A DNA stretch of 57,158 bases from positions 1 through 57,158 of the forward strand of contig NZ_CAJVCE010000033.1 in NCBI RefSeq assembly GCF_910594985.1, given 5' to 3'. This document shows, one piece after another, positions 43,842 through 55,487 of this stretch (its first letter is position 1; every line of letters begins with the position of its first letter). The stretch comes from Paenibacillus allorhizosphaerae. Lineage in GTDB: Bacteria > Bacillota > Bacilli > Paenibacillales > NBRC-103111. Made by a program: the position numbers and the translations under genes. The notes under the pieces were generated by a model that was not told where the DNA came from, did not search any database, and saw nothing but the letters and a program-made list of their open reading frames with translations.

Positions 43842-43886
43842 ATAGGTTATCTAATTATTTGGTTACCAATTAAATAGGTAGTCTAA
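43842..43886. repeat. Direct repeats ATAGGT-nn-TCTAA in TIM-barrel gene promoter
   Basis: ATAGGTTATCTAA (43842-43854) and ATAGGTAGTCTAA (43874-43886) lie 32 bases apart. A TTGGTTACCAA palindrome sits between them. The second copy touches the -10. Likely operator for the MarR regulator at 42208. Confidence 0.55.
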
Positions 43887-43914
43887 GTATATGTAAATAA
43901 AGGTAGAGAGTCAA
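43886..43914 (-). promoter_or_regulatory. Promoter of TIM-barrel/MarR genes
   Basis: -35 TTGACT (43909-43914) and -10 TATACT (43886-43891) with a 17-base spacer on the minus strand. Confidence 0.65.
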
Positions 43915-43983
43915 CTAAATTGTTGCTCGAAAGTCTGACACTTTATTTTCTTCGAGTAGGTATTTCGCAGCTTTCGTGCAAAT

Positions 43984-44047
43984 AAAAACAGCTTCTGAAT
44001 CGGAGCCTTTTCGATGAAGATCTTGCACTTTAATAGGAAGCTTTTTT
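43984..44047. repeat. 64-bp palindromic dispersed element (copy C)
   Basis: Begins AAAAACAGCTTC and ends GGAAGCTTTTTT, so the ends pair. Same size as the elements at 10425 and 16053, with the AGCTTCTGA start close to that of copy A. It lies between the TIM-barrel gene and the glmS terminator. Confidence 0.5.
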
Positions 44048-44096
44048 GATTCCAGAAGTAGTTCTTCTCAGCGGTTTCGCACTTAATGCTTCAAAC

Positions 44097-44136
44097 AAAA
44101 AAAGCCCCGACGACCTTTTTCAAGGACATCGGGACT
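44097..44136 (-). terminator. Terminator of glmS
   Basis: AGTCCCGATG pairs with GTCGGGGCT on the minus strand, followed by TTTTTTTG. Confidence 0.85.
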
Positions 44137-44147
44137 ACCAAACACCT

Positions 44148-45977
44148 TTATTCCACCGTCACGCTCTTCGCCAAGTTCCGCGGCTTGTCGACATCGTTGC
44201 CGCGCGCAAGCGAAGCGTAATAGCTCAGCAGTTGCAGCGGCACGACAGACAGCGCCGGCATCAGCAGCGGAAGCGTAGCCGGGATCGTCAACACCTCGTC
44301 GACAACCTTCACCAGCTCCGTTTCGCCTTCCGCGTTCAAACCAAACACATGTGCGCCACGTGCTTTTACTTCCTTAATGTTGCTGACCGTCTTCTCGAAC
44401 AGATCCTCCTGCGTCGCAAGCGCGATCACCGGGATGCCTTCTTCAATAAGCGCCAGCGTGCCGTGCTTCAATTCCCCAGCAGCATAAGCTTCCGAATGAA
44501 TATAGGAAATTTCCTTCAGCTTCAAGGAGCCTTCCAATGCAACCGCATAGTCCAGCCCGCGGCCGATAAAGAACAAGTTGTTATGTGTCGAGATTTGTTC
44601 CGCCGCATTCTTGATCGTGTCGGCTTGAGCCAAGATCGCTTCGACTTTATTCGGCAGCTCCTGCAAAGCAGCAACTACTTCCGAGATATAGGACGAATCC
44701 TGCGTACCAAGCGATTGCGCCAAGTACAAACCGAACAAATAAAAGGCGATCAGCTGCGACGTGTAAGCTTTCGTGGACGCAACCGCAATTTCCGGGCCGG
44801 CCCAAGTAACGATGACGTCGTCCGCTTCGCGCGCAACGGAGCTGCCCACGACATTCGTAATCGCTACGACGCGCGCGCCGTTTCGCTTCGCTTCCCGCAG
44901 CGCCGCGAGCGTATCCGCCGTCTCACCCGACTGGCTTACTACGACAACGAGCGTTTCCGGGGTGATGATCGGAGAACGGTAACGATACTCGGAAGCGACA
45001 TCGGTTTCAACCGGGATGCGCGTCAGTTTCTCAATCACGGTCTTTCCGACGAGCCCTGCATGGTAGGCCGTGCCGCATGCTACGATGTGCACCTGCCGGA
45101 TGCTGCGAATTTGCTCCGGCGTCATTCCGATCTCGTTCAATACGACCTTCTTGCCTGCCGCATCGATTCTTGCACCCATTGTATCGCGATAAGCTTTCGG
45201 CTGCTCATGAATTTCTTTCAACATAAAGTGATCAAATCCGGCTTTTTCCGCCGTAACAATATCCCAATCGACATGAAATAATTCCCGGGAAATAAAATTC
45301 CCTTCCAACGTCATCAATTCGACGCCGTCTTTCGTCAAAGCAGCCATTTCCCCGTCGTTTAAAATATACACATTTCGAGTATATTCGAGGATTGCCGGAA
45401 TGTCGGAACCGATAAAGTTCTCGCCATCGCCGACACCGATAATGAGCGGGCTTTGGAGACGCACAGCGACAAGCTTATCCGGCTCGTACTCCGTCAATAC
45501 GCCAAGCGCGAATGCGCCTTTCATTTGCGACACCGCTTTTTGCACGGCTTTGACGATATCGCCTTCGTACAAGCTTGCGATCAGGTGCGAGATGACCTCC
45601 GTATCCGTTTCAGAGACAAATACATGTCCTTTAGCGATCAGCTCTTCCTTAAGCGTCATGTAGTTTTCAATGATGCCGTTATGCACGACGGAAAACTTGT
45701 GTGAATTATCCGTATGCGGGTGCGAGTTCACATCCGATGGCTTGCCGTGCGTTGCCCAGCGGGTATGACCGATGCCGATCGTTCCTCTCAACGGCGCGTC
45801 GCCCAGCTTCGATTCCAATACGGCCAAGCGGCCTTTGGATTTCTTAATTTGCAGCCCATCCTGCGTGTACACAGCGACGCCGGCCGAATCGTAACCGCGG
45901 TACTCCAGCTTTTTCAAACCTTCAAGCAATATATCCTGGGAATTGCGCTTCCCTACATAGCCAACAATACCACACAT
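44148..45977 (-). CDS. glmS: Glutamine-fructose-6-phosphate aminotransferase (isomerising)
   Basis: 609 residues. N-terminal glutaminase domain starting MCGIVGYVG (the Cys after Met is the catalytic nucleophile), and two SIS domains (VVVSQSGETADT; AYAAGELKHG). It ends SVTVE as in the family. Makes glucosamine-6-phosphate for cell-wall precursors. AGGAGG precedes the ATG. Its mRNA begins with the glmS ribozyme at 46040-46282. Confidence 0.97.
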   Translation of the reverse strand: MCGIVGYVGKRNSQDILLEGLKKLEYRGYDSAGVAVYTQDGLQIKKSKGRLAVLESKLGDAPLRGTIGIGHTRWATHGKPSDVNSHPHTDNSHKFSVVHNGIIENYMTLKEELIAKGHVFVSETDTEVISHLIASLYEGDIVKAVQKAVSQMKGAFALGVLTEYEPDKLVAVRLQSPLIIGVGDGENFIGSDIPAILEYTRNVYILNDGEMAALTKDGVELMTLEGNFISRELFHVDWDIVTAEKAGFDHFMLKEIHEQPKAYRDTMGARIDAAGKKVVLNEIGMTPEQIRSIRQVHIVACGTAYHAGLVGKTVIEKLTRIPVETDVASEYRYRSPIITPETLVVVVSQSGETADTLAALREAKRNGARVVAITNVVGSSVAREADDVIVTWAGPEIAVASTKAYTSQLIAFYLFGLYLAQSLGTQDSSYISEVVAALQELPNKVEAILAQADTIKNAAEQISTHNNLFFIGRGLDYAVALEGSLKLKEISYIHSEAYAAGELKHGTLALIEEGIPVIALATQEDLFEKTVSNIKEVKARGAHVFGLNAEGETELVKVVDEVLTIPATLPLLMPALSVVPLQLLSYYASLARGNDVDKPRNLAKSVTVE

Positions 45978-46039
45978 ATGTTCAGAACCTCCTGATTGTC
46001 AAAAGAACGAATAATAATGACTGCTTGTTTGATCCCATC

Positions 46040-46282
46040 GAACGTTTGTCGGCCCGGTCGCCCGGACGTTTTGCGTTTCGACTTGACGGTTTTAGATCGC
46101 TACCGGAAGGCCCCCGCCGAAAACTTCGAACACCTTCACCTCGTCAACTTGATCCGCGCTGGATGCTCTGCACACTTTGCGTTGTCTGATGGAATGCAAC
46201 AAGTTTGCTTATGTAGAACAAACTTAAGACCGATTCGCAACAGCTGCAAAAAACACCGGACGCTTACTCAAGTTCTGGCGCT
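46040..46282 (-). ncRNA. glmS ribozyme (glucosamine-6-phosphate responsive)
   Basis: The minus strand reads AAGCGCCAGAACTTGAG at the 5' end, with the cleavage site before GCGCC, and later TCAAGTTGACGAGGTG, GTTTTCGGCGGGGG and CTTCCGGTAGCGATC, the ribozyme core in correct order. A final hairpin, CGTCCGGGCGACCGGGCCGAC, is P4-like. About 115 bases (46153-46267) lie inside the P1 loop, much more than in B. subtilis. Self-cleavage on GlcN6P binding lowers GlmS production. Confidence 0.88.
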
Positions 46283-46405
46283 TAAACGGATTCCAACCTC
46301 TATCCACCTTTCTATATTAGAGTAAAAGACATATACCCATCTTATTCATTTTGCAATGAAAGTGCAACTGCTATTTTCATGGGTTTTCCATCCAATTGTT
46401 ACTGC

Positions 46406-46447
46406 AAAAAAAGCCTCTGACGCCTTAAGCAATCAGTGGCTTTTCTT
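46406..46447 (-). terminator. Terminator of glmM
   Basis: AAAAGCCACTG pairs with CTCTGAGGCTTTTTTT-type arms on the minus strand, just after the glmM stop. It separates glmM from the glmS ribozyme transcript. Confidence 0.65.
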
Positions 46448-46462
46448 TAGAAGAATAAGAGA

Positions 46463-47803
46463 TTAAGATAGCTCGGTTTGAATGAGATCGGCAATTCGTG
46501 CAACGTAGGCGTCCACTTGACCTTTGTCCGGCCCTTCGGCCATGACGCGAATAAGCGATTCCGTCCCAGAAGGTCGAACGAGCACGCGGCCATTGTCGCC
46601 GAGCTCTTCTTCCACTTGGCGGATTGCCGTTTCAATCGCTGTGTTGCCCTTCAGCTTGCTTTTATCGGCAACGCGCACATTTACCAGCTGCTGCGGATAT
46701 TTGCGCATAATGCCCTTCAGCTCGCTTAGGCTTTTGCCCGACTGCACCAACGTATCCATCAGCTGGAGCGCCGTAAGAATGCCATCACCCGTCGTGTTGT
46801 AGTCGAGGTAAATAACATGGCCGGATTGCTCCCCGCCCAAGTTGTAGCCGCCTTTGCGCATCTCTTCCATTACATAGCGGTCGCCGACTGCCGTCTTGGC
46901 CGCTTTCATGCCTGCCGCTTCGATCCCTTTGAAAAAGCCGATGTTGCTCATGACCGTAGTCACAATCGTATTACCGCGAAGCTTGCCGGCCTTGTTCATC
47001 GCATTCCCGCATATGCTGAGAATGTAATCACCGTCTACTTCCGCGCCGGTTTCATCAACGGCGATTAACCGGTCTGCGTCCCCGTCGAACGCAAGCCCGA
47101 TATGCGCTTTCCGCTCGACGACGAGTTTCTGCAGAATCTCCGGATGCGTCGAACCGCAATGATCGTTAATGTTGCGGCCATTCGGCTCAGCACCGATCGT
47201 AATGACTTCCGCGCCAAGCGCCTCGAATACTTTCGGCGCAAGCTCGTACGCTGCGCCATTCGCACAATCGAGTACAATCCGGTATCCTTTGAAGGAAGAT
47301 GATACGGTTTGTCGAATGTAGTCCAAATACTTGAACTTCGCTTGTTCGTCATCGATCACCGTACCGATATCGCCGCCGGTCGGCCGTGGGAGCTCGTCAA
47401 CTTCCGCATCCATCAAACGCTCGATCTCTAGTTCCGTTTCATCGGACAGCTTGAAACCGTCCGCTCCGAAAAATTTGATCCCGTTGTCTTCTACCGGATT
47501 GTGGCTGGCCGAGATCATAACGCCGGCATCAGCCTTAAGCGCACGCGTCAAATAAGCTACGCCCGGCGTGCTAATCACACCGAGGCGAATCACATTGGCG
47601 CCGATCGACAGCAAGCCTGCAACTAACGCCGCTTCCAGCATCGGACCGGAAATACGCGTATCGCGCCCGATGACAACGTTTGGCTTCTCTACTTTACCTG
47701 CCAGTACATAGCCGCCGCAGCGACCGATTTTATATGCCATCTCCGGCGTAAGCCCTTGATTTGCAACCCCGCGGACACCGTCGGTTCCAAAATATTTCCC
47801 CAT
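46463..47803 (-). CDS. glmM: Phosphoglucosamine mutase
   Basis: 446 residues. MGKYFGTDGVRG start, active-site Ser 100 in ISASHNPVEDNG, metal loop FDGDADR and the phosphate loop RPSGTESLIRVM. I start at ATG 47803, nine bases after GAGGAG; the longer frame to 47866 is not family-like. It converts GlcN6P to GlcN1P. In other Firmicutes GlmM binds and inhibits CdaA. Confidence 0.96.
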   Translation of the reverse strand: MGKYFGTDGVRGVANQGLTPEMAYKIGRCGGYVLAGKVEKPNVVIGRDTRISGPMLEAALVAGLLSIGANVIRLGVISTPGVAYLTRALKADAGVMISASHNPVEDNGIKFFGADGFKLSDETELEIERLMDAEVDELPRPTGGDIGTVIDDEQAKFKYLDYIRQTVSSSFKGYRIVLDCANGAAYELAPKVFEALGAEVITIGAEPNGRNINDHCGSTHPEILQKLVVERKAHIGLAFDGDADRLIAVDETGAEVDGDYILSICGNAMNKAGKLRGNTIVTTVMSNIGFFKGIEAAGMKAAKTAVGDRYVMEEMRKGGYNLGGEQSGHVIYLDYNTTGDGILTALQLMDTLVQSGKSLSELKGIMRKYPQQLVNVRVADKSKLKGNTAIETAIRQVEEELGDNGRVLVRPSGTESLIRVMAEGPDKGQVDAYVARIADLIQTELS

Positions 47804-47881
47804 GCCTGCATTCTCCTCTGTGAGCGTTTGATTCCCATTATGTGCGAAATTCGTCGCATTGGTCAATAGATTCTTGTCAAA

Positions 47882-49330
47882 TTATGGCGATTTCGGTTTT
47901 TCTTCGCCAGTGCCGGTCGAAGCCGGAGGTGTGTTGCTCGTTCCTGTACCGGCTGATGCTGGAGGCGTTTCGCTTGCTCCCGTACCGGCAGAAGCCGGAG
48001 GCGTTTCGTTTGTTCCCGTACCGGCCGAGCCGGAGGGGGCCGGCGTCGCTTCGCCCGTTCCCGCTCCTGCGCCCGCTTCCGGCTTCACCGATTGCCCCGC
48101 GACTTGCTTCGCGCTTATCTCCACCGTAGCCTTATAGTCCTGCAGCTGTCCCCGCTTGACGAATGTCGGCAGGTTCCATGTGACCGGAACCTCATGCTTG
48201 CCCGGCGGCAAATTGCTGACATCGAGAATGGCCTGCACATCTTGCGGCTTTAATTTGTCGACCAGCGCAGATGCGCCTTCGACCACGAGACTCAACTGGC
48301 TCGTTTCCGGCTGAACCACCTTCGTATTGAACCCGTCGTTTTGCCCGATAATCGATATCGGGATATTGTCGAGCGTCTTGGTAACGGAAGGCACGACGGA
48401 GACATTGACGACGACCTTGTCCGGATCGAGCTGCTTCACGTCTTTTTTCAACGGAATCGGGAGTGTGAACTCCTTGTCTTCCCTCAAGTCATTCAAGTTT
48501 ACCTGCGGCCCCTCATAAAATTCGAGACGATCCAGTATATTCTGTGGGCCATACACCGTAACTTTGTCTATGCTTTGCCTGATCGACGCTATCGCAAACC
48601 CGCGCGGCGGCTCCCCGACCAGCTTCACTTGCAGCGGCACCATCGTGAACGGGCTCGTAATCGGCACCTCGACGTCGACCACCGCAGGACTGATCGTCGC
48701 CATCTCCATCGGCTTGCCGTTCTTGTCGAACGCTACGAGCTTGACTTTGCTCGACACCGGCGATTGCGCCTTCTCCACATTGACGTCCGCCCGCACTGTT
48801 TCCACTGCGTCGTAGCTGCCGCTAGGGACGGCTACCGTTACCTGCTTCGGCTTCACTACGGGTTGCCCTGCCTTCAAGCCGACCGCAGGAATCCCGGTCA
48901 CATTGACCGTTACCGGCATCGATTTGTTCTTCTTCTCGTCCACGACGACTTTGACCGTCGCAGGGCTGACCTTCACCGTCACATTGCTTGGAAATCCAAC
49001 CGGCGTCAGCGACAGCTGATGCTCTCCCTTGCCCACTTTCGTCAAGTCCAGCTCAATGGAATAGCTCGCCGTATTCATTACTTTTTTCAATACGGAGTCA
49101 CGGCCCGACAGGCTGACCGTCACTTGAGCAGGCTCAATCAGCTGAACGTAAAATTGATCCGCATCATACTTCGGTGTTACCGACACGTTCCAGATTTTCT
49201 CCTCTTTGATCCCCGTGCTCGTCGTGCCCGAGATCGTACCCCCGTCCATGCGAACGACAGCCCAGAGCAATATGCCAATGATCAAGGCGACCACCTTAAC
49301 CACATTCGTGTTGCGCAGCCACTGATCCAT
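47882..49330 (-). CDS. cdaR: YbbR-domain regulator of CdaA
   Basis: 482 residues. One N-terminal membrane helix (VVALIIGILLWAVVRM), then four YbbR repeats outside the cell. Residues ~430-482 form a low-complexity tail of 12-residue repeats around PPASAGTG. CdaR modulates CdaA. It starts three bases after the cdaA stop. Confidence 0.93.
   Translation of the reverse strand: MDQWLRNTNVVKVVALIIGILLWAVVRMDGGTISGTTSTGIKEEKIWNVSVTPKYDADQFYVQLIEPAQVTVSLSGRDSVLKKVMNTASYSIELDLTKVGKGEHQLSLTPVGFPSNVTVKVSPATVKVVVDEKKNKSMPVTVNVTGIPAVGLKAGQPVVKPKQVTVAVPSGSYDAVETVRADVNVEKAQSPVSSKVKLVAFDKNGKPMEMATISPAVVDVEVPITSPFTMVPLQVKLVGEPPRGFAIASIRQSIDKVTVYGPQNILDRLEFYEGPQVNLNDLREDKEFTLPIPLKKDVKQLDPDKVVVNVSVVPSVTKTLDNIPISIIGQNDGFNTKVVQPETSQLSLVVEGASALVDKLKPQDVQAILDVSNLPPGKHEVPVTWNLPTFVKRGQLQDYKATVEISAKQVAGQSVKPEAGAGAGTGEATPAPSGSAGTGTNETPPASAGTGASETPPASAGTGTSNTPPASTGTGEEKPKSP
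47905..48030. repeat. 36-bp in-frame repeats coding for the CdaR tail
   Basis: Three to four imperfect 36-base units encode T-PPASAGTG-(T/A)-(S/N)-(E/N). They probably vary in number between strains. Confidence 0.6.
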
Positions 49331-49333
49331 AAT

Positions 49334-50140
49334 CTATTTCCGCCTCCATTTCCAAATGGAGTTCTTTTCTTTCGTCTTCGCTTTCGGCTTTAATTCTTCG
49401 AACAGCTTAGCCAGCAGCGCGTCCTCTTTAATATCCCGCAAAATGTGACCGTTCATCGCAAGCGATATTTGTCCCGTTTCTTCCGAAACGGTGACGCATA
49501 CGGCGTCCGACACTTCGCTCATGCCGATCGCGGCGCGATGGCGTGTCCCAAGCTCCTTGCTGATGAACGGATTTTCCGACAGCGGCAAATAACAGCCCGC
49601 AGCCATCAGCTGGTGCTTGCGCATAATAACGGCGCCGTCGTGCAGCGGCGTATTGGGCACGAAGATGTTAATGAGCAGCTCCGAGCTGATATGCGACTCG
49701 ATTTGAATGCCCGACTCCACGTAATCGTTGAGGCCGGTTTCCCGCTCGAATACCATGAGCGCACCGATTTTTCGCCTTGCCATATAATTGACGGCTTTCA
49801 GCACCTCGTTGATGCGCCGGTTCACTTCCGAATCATCTTCCACCGTGGTCCGGCTGAACAGCTTGCCTCGACCGATTTGCTCGAGCGCGCGCCGCAGTTC
49901 CGGCTGAAATATAATAATGACACCCACGAGACCGAACGTAAACATTTGATTCATCATCCACTGCAGCGTGTTCAGCTTAAACCAGGAGCTGAGCGCCCAC
50001 GCGACGACCACGACAAGAATCCCTTTCAGGAGCTGAATTGCACGTGTTCCCCGTACCACCAATATCAGCTTGTAAATGACGTAACTGACGATCAATATAT
50101 CGATTATATCTTTAATGCTGATCTCCGTAATCCAGTCCAT
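49334..50140 (-). CDS. cdaA: Diadenylate cyclase
   Basis: 268 residues. Three membrane helices (~10-75), then the DAC domain with DGA (168-170) and RHR (200-202), the catalytic motifs for making c-di-AMP from two ATP. I start at ATG 50140, eight bases after GGGGG; the longer TTG start adds five residues. Ahead of cdaR and glmM, as in B. subtilis. Its product should act on the riboswitch at 34.2 kb. Confidence 0.95.
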   Translation of the reverse strand: MDWITEISIKDIIDILIVSYVIYKLILVVRGTRAIQLLKGILVVVVAWALSSWFKLNTLQWMMNQMFTFGLVGVIIIFQPELRRALEQIGRGKLFSRTTVEDDSEVNRRINEVLKAVNYMARRKIGALMVFERETGLNDYVESGIQIESHISSELLINIFVPNTPLHDGAVIMRKHQLMAAGCYLPLSENPFISKELGTRHRAAIGMSEVSDAVCVTVSEETGQISLAMNGHILRDIKEDALLAKLFEELKPKAKTKEKNSIWKWRRK

Positions 50141-50217
50141 GGCCCTTGCCCCCAAACGTGCCGCGGTGATTTCTTTCTGTATCCGATTACCCTCTTAGAT
50201 CATAACATATTTACAGC

Positions 50218-50256
50218 AAAAAACCCTCCCTTTCTACCACGGAATAGGGAGGATTT
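50218..50256 (-). terminator. Terminator of sigW-rsiW
   Basis: CCTCCCT/AGGGAGGG hairpin followed by TTTTTTG on the minus strand, after the rsiW stop. It separates sigW-rsiW from cdaA. Confidence 0.8.
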
Positions 50257-50277
50257 ACGAAAATCGGGACTAGCGGC

Positions 50278-50889
50278 CTATTTTCTATCCGACAGCTGTA
50301 CGATCCACGCATTCATTTTGTACCAGAGCCATGAGAAGGCTTCGTCTATTGTTTTGACTTGACCGGATATATGCGCCGTCGAGGCGAGGTTGACTGAACC
50401 GTCGATCACGATCAAGCTTCCCTTAATATCTCCATCCACCTGCGTAATTCCGTTCTCTACTGTCAAATCTCCGCTCACTGTCGCTCCCGCAGGCACATAT
50501 ACGGTGTTGCCCTTAATGACAACGGACTCCAAATCGGACCCTTTCACGAGCAGCTCCTGATCGTCATTCCAGACCGATACAAAACTCGAGAACATGACCA
50601 GAAAAAAGACGGCAGCGACGGACACCGCCGGATGCTTACGTACCCACCGGTAAAAAGGATTATGTCGCTTTACCGGAGGAAGCGCCTGCATAATCCGTTC
50701 CGTTAACCCTTCCGGCACCTCAGACGGAGTTTTCGCGCTGATCAGCGCCTCCATCTTCTCGAACTGCTGAAGCCGTTTGCGGCATTCGGCACAACCGAGC
50801 AAATGTTGTTTGAGCGCTGCGGAATCCCGTCCCTGCAGACTCCCGTCCAAATATTCGTGCAGTAAAGGGAGGGCTTCGTTACAATCCAA
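50278..50889 (-). CDS. rsiW: Anti-sigma-W factor
   Basis: 203 residues. Zinc-binding anti-sigma motif H29-x3-C33-x2-C36 (with C3) in the cytoplasmic part, a single membrane helix at ~83-105, and an extracellular beta-solenoid-like domain (VVIKGNTVYVPAGATVSGDL). It holds SigW inactive until cleaved in envelope stress. TTG start with GGAG ahead. Confidence 0.92.
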   Translation of the reverse strand: MDCNEALPLLHEYLDGSLQGRDSAALKQHLLGCAECRKRLQQFEKMEALISAKTPSEVPEGLTERIMQALPPVKRHNPFYRWVRKHPAVSVAAVFFLVMFSSFVSVWNDDQELLVKGSDLESVVIKGNTVYVPAGATVSGDLTVENGITQVDGDIKGSLIVIDGSVNLASTAHISGQVKTIDEAFSWLWYKMNAWIVQLSDRK

Positions 50890-50969
50890 GATGAGCCACT
50901 CCTTTCATCTATCCATAGTAAGCTTGTGTATTACACTACGCGCGATGCGGATTTATGTTTCAGAAATCG

Positions 50970-51536
50970 CTACAATATTTTCTCCAATTTTTTCCTCAAA
51001 AAATCCCGTCCCCGATGCAGCCTTGTTTTGATTGTCGTCACGGGCATGGAGAGCACATCGCTAATTTCCTGCAGCGATAAATCCTGCAAATACCGAAGTA
51101 TGACTACGGCCTTGTATTTTTCCGGCAGCGTCTCGATCGAGTCTCGAATTTGCTGCTGCGTTTCGGACAGCACGACCTGATTATCCGGCGTTTCTTCCGG
51201 GCTTGCCAGCGTTGCATACCAGTCGCCGCCCTCGCCTTCATTCAGCTCGGCGTCCAGCGAGAACGTCGCTTTCCGTTTACGGAGCCGGTCGATGCACAGA
51301 TTCGTCCCGATCCGGTAAATCCACGTAGAAAACTTTTGATTCTCGTCGTAGCGGTCCAAATTCGTATAGACCCGTAAAAATGTTTCCTGTGCAATCTCCT
51401 CCGCTTCATGACGATTATGCAGCATTCGATATGCAAGATGAAATATTTTATCCTTGTACAGCTCCACCAATTCGGCAAAAGCCGCGCGGTCCCCACCACG
51501 GGCTAGCTTGGCGAGCCGGGTGTCCATTTGAATCAC
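50970..51536 (-). CDS. sigW: ECF sigma factor SigW
   Basis: 188 residues (B. subtilis SigW 187). Region 2 HLAYRMLHNRHEAEEIAQET and FSTWIYRIGTNLCIDRLRKRK, region 4 YLQDLSLQEISDVLSMPVTT. I start at GTG 51536, seven bases after GGAGG. Directs envelope-stress genes. No textbook SigW promoter (TGAAAC and CGTA) can be seen upstream. Confidence 0.93.
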   Translation of the reverse strand: MIQMDTRLAKLARGGDRAAFAELVELYKDKIFHLAYRMLHNRHEAEEIAQETFLRVYTNLDRYDENQKFSTWIYRIGTNLCIDRLRKRKATFSLDAELNEGEGGDWYATLASPEETPDNQVVLSETQQQIRDSIETLPEKYKAVVILRYLQDLSLQEISDVLSMPVTTIKTRLHRGRDFLRKKLEKIL

Positions 51537-51597
51537 CGACCTACCTCCAACCTTCCGTAACCGTCCGAAGCGAGCAGCTTCCGTACAGCACGGTTCA

Positions 51598-51813
51598 TCA
51601 GGAGCCGGATGCCTCACTTTCGGCTATCACAATTCCTGCCATTAAGAAGAGAATACCAAACCATTGCCACCCATGTACAGTCTCGTGCAAAAGAAAATGT
51701 ATGCCGATCACCTCGACTTTCAGCTCTATCGGAGCAGCAGAGCGCCAGCGGGGTTCACGAGCTCCAAGGAAGCTTATACGGCGTTCGTCATTTCCGCCTG
51801 TTGCGGAATGCAT
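51598..51813 (-). pseudogene. Possible C-terminal remnant of an EamA/DMT transporter
   Basis: The last ~40 codons (LLHETVHGWQWFGILFLMAG, then IVIAES) look like the final helix of a drug/metabolite transporter. The first part does not, and no further transporter sequence is found upstream. Probably a decayed gene. The match is short. Confidence 0.4.
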
Positions 51814-51960
51814 CCCCTATAAGTGATTCCATCATCAGGTGTAGCAGCACGCCAACCCTGCCTCGGACAATGATATATTTTATTCAATAGGTTGCTCAAG
51901 CCCGCTCCAAACATACTTGTCCTTGCATGGACTCCGCTAGCTGTCGCTATCGGGACTCAT

Positions 51961-51990
51961 AAAGAAAAGCCGGAGTGCCTCCGACTTTTC
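51961..51990 (-). terminator. Terminator of ppc
   Basis: AAAAGTCGGAG gca CTCCGGCTTTTCTTT on the minus strand, 20 bases after the ppc stop. Confidence 0.85.
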
Positions 51991-52013
51991 GAGAATGTAT
52001 ATGTGGCGGAATA

Positions 52014-54803
<2,790 letters not shown>

Positions 54804-55363
54804 GGTTCTCCTCCATCCTTACTGCAAGTCAATAAACAATATTTTAACACAACCTTGGGCATCAATGTAGTCCATTTATGCGGTAAAGCGAAAAAAAGCT
54901 GATCTCCGCTAAAACTGACATCGGCCATCGTTTTAAGCATTATGACCTTAGCCCGTATTCGTCCCTGACAATCCATGATCCGGCGCGTACTGGACATGGG
55001 TATGCCCTGAACGTATGTACATCATTAAACATTGTTGTTAGCGATGAATCGTAATCGGCTTACGTCGAAACTATTTTTAATAACAGCGCCTTCGTAACCG
55101 TTTGATCCGGACGCTGGTCCGTTTCATTCCAGTATTGAATATCGTCACGCTTGCGATATTATACTTTGTCACTTCCGTTCTTGTGGTCATCCCGATTTGC
55201 CCGAGCTTATGACCATTGTAGATCATAGCACAGTATTGCTGCCATGGAATTTAATGGGCTACCTCAGGCGGTTTTCATCAAGCGCCGATATGCATTTTTC
55301 GACTTCTTCCGTTCGTCCCGTTCCAACTATCTATGGGAGTAAATATTTCTGTACCATGAAAAT
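54804..55363. other. Gap between ppc and tRNA cluster, with a palindrome-related segment
   Basis: Contains at 54891-54938 (read on the minus strand) CTTAAAACG...CAGTTTTAGCGGA...GCTTTTTTT, related to the 63-bp element at 10425. No credible gene or RNA in the rest. Confidence 0.5.
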
Positions 55364-55391
55364 AAAAAAAACCTTCGATATCCAAAGGTTT
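55364..55391 (-). terminator. Terminator of the tRNA-Gly/Arg/Pro/Gly group
   Basis: AACCTTTGG atat CGAAGGTT followed by eight T on the minus strand. Confidence 0.85.
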
Positions 55392-55404
55392 GTTCTGTAA
55401 AATA

Positions 55405-55478
55405 TGGAGCGGGTGATGGGAATCGAACCCACGCTACCAGCTTGGAAGGCTGGAGTTCTACCATTGAACTACACCCGC
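55405..55478 (-). tRNA. tRNA-Gly (anticodon TCC)
   Basis: Cloverleaf intact; acceptor GCGGGTG, anticodon loop CTTCCAA, T-arm GGTTCGATTC, 3' CCA encoded. Confidence 0.95.
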
Positions 55479-55487
55479 ATTATTTGA

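Noticed and set aside
44046..45281. 411-codon open frame on the plus strand
   Set aside because: Antisense to glmS. Arg/His-rich translation with no domain.
45978..46462. T-box or other amino-acid leader upstream of glmS
   Set aside because: The conserved core fits the glmS ribozyme; no T-box sequence is present.
55197..55400. 67-codon open frame before the tRNA genes
   Set aside because: No ribosome site or family, and it runs into the tRNA terminator.
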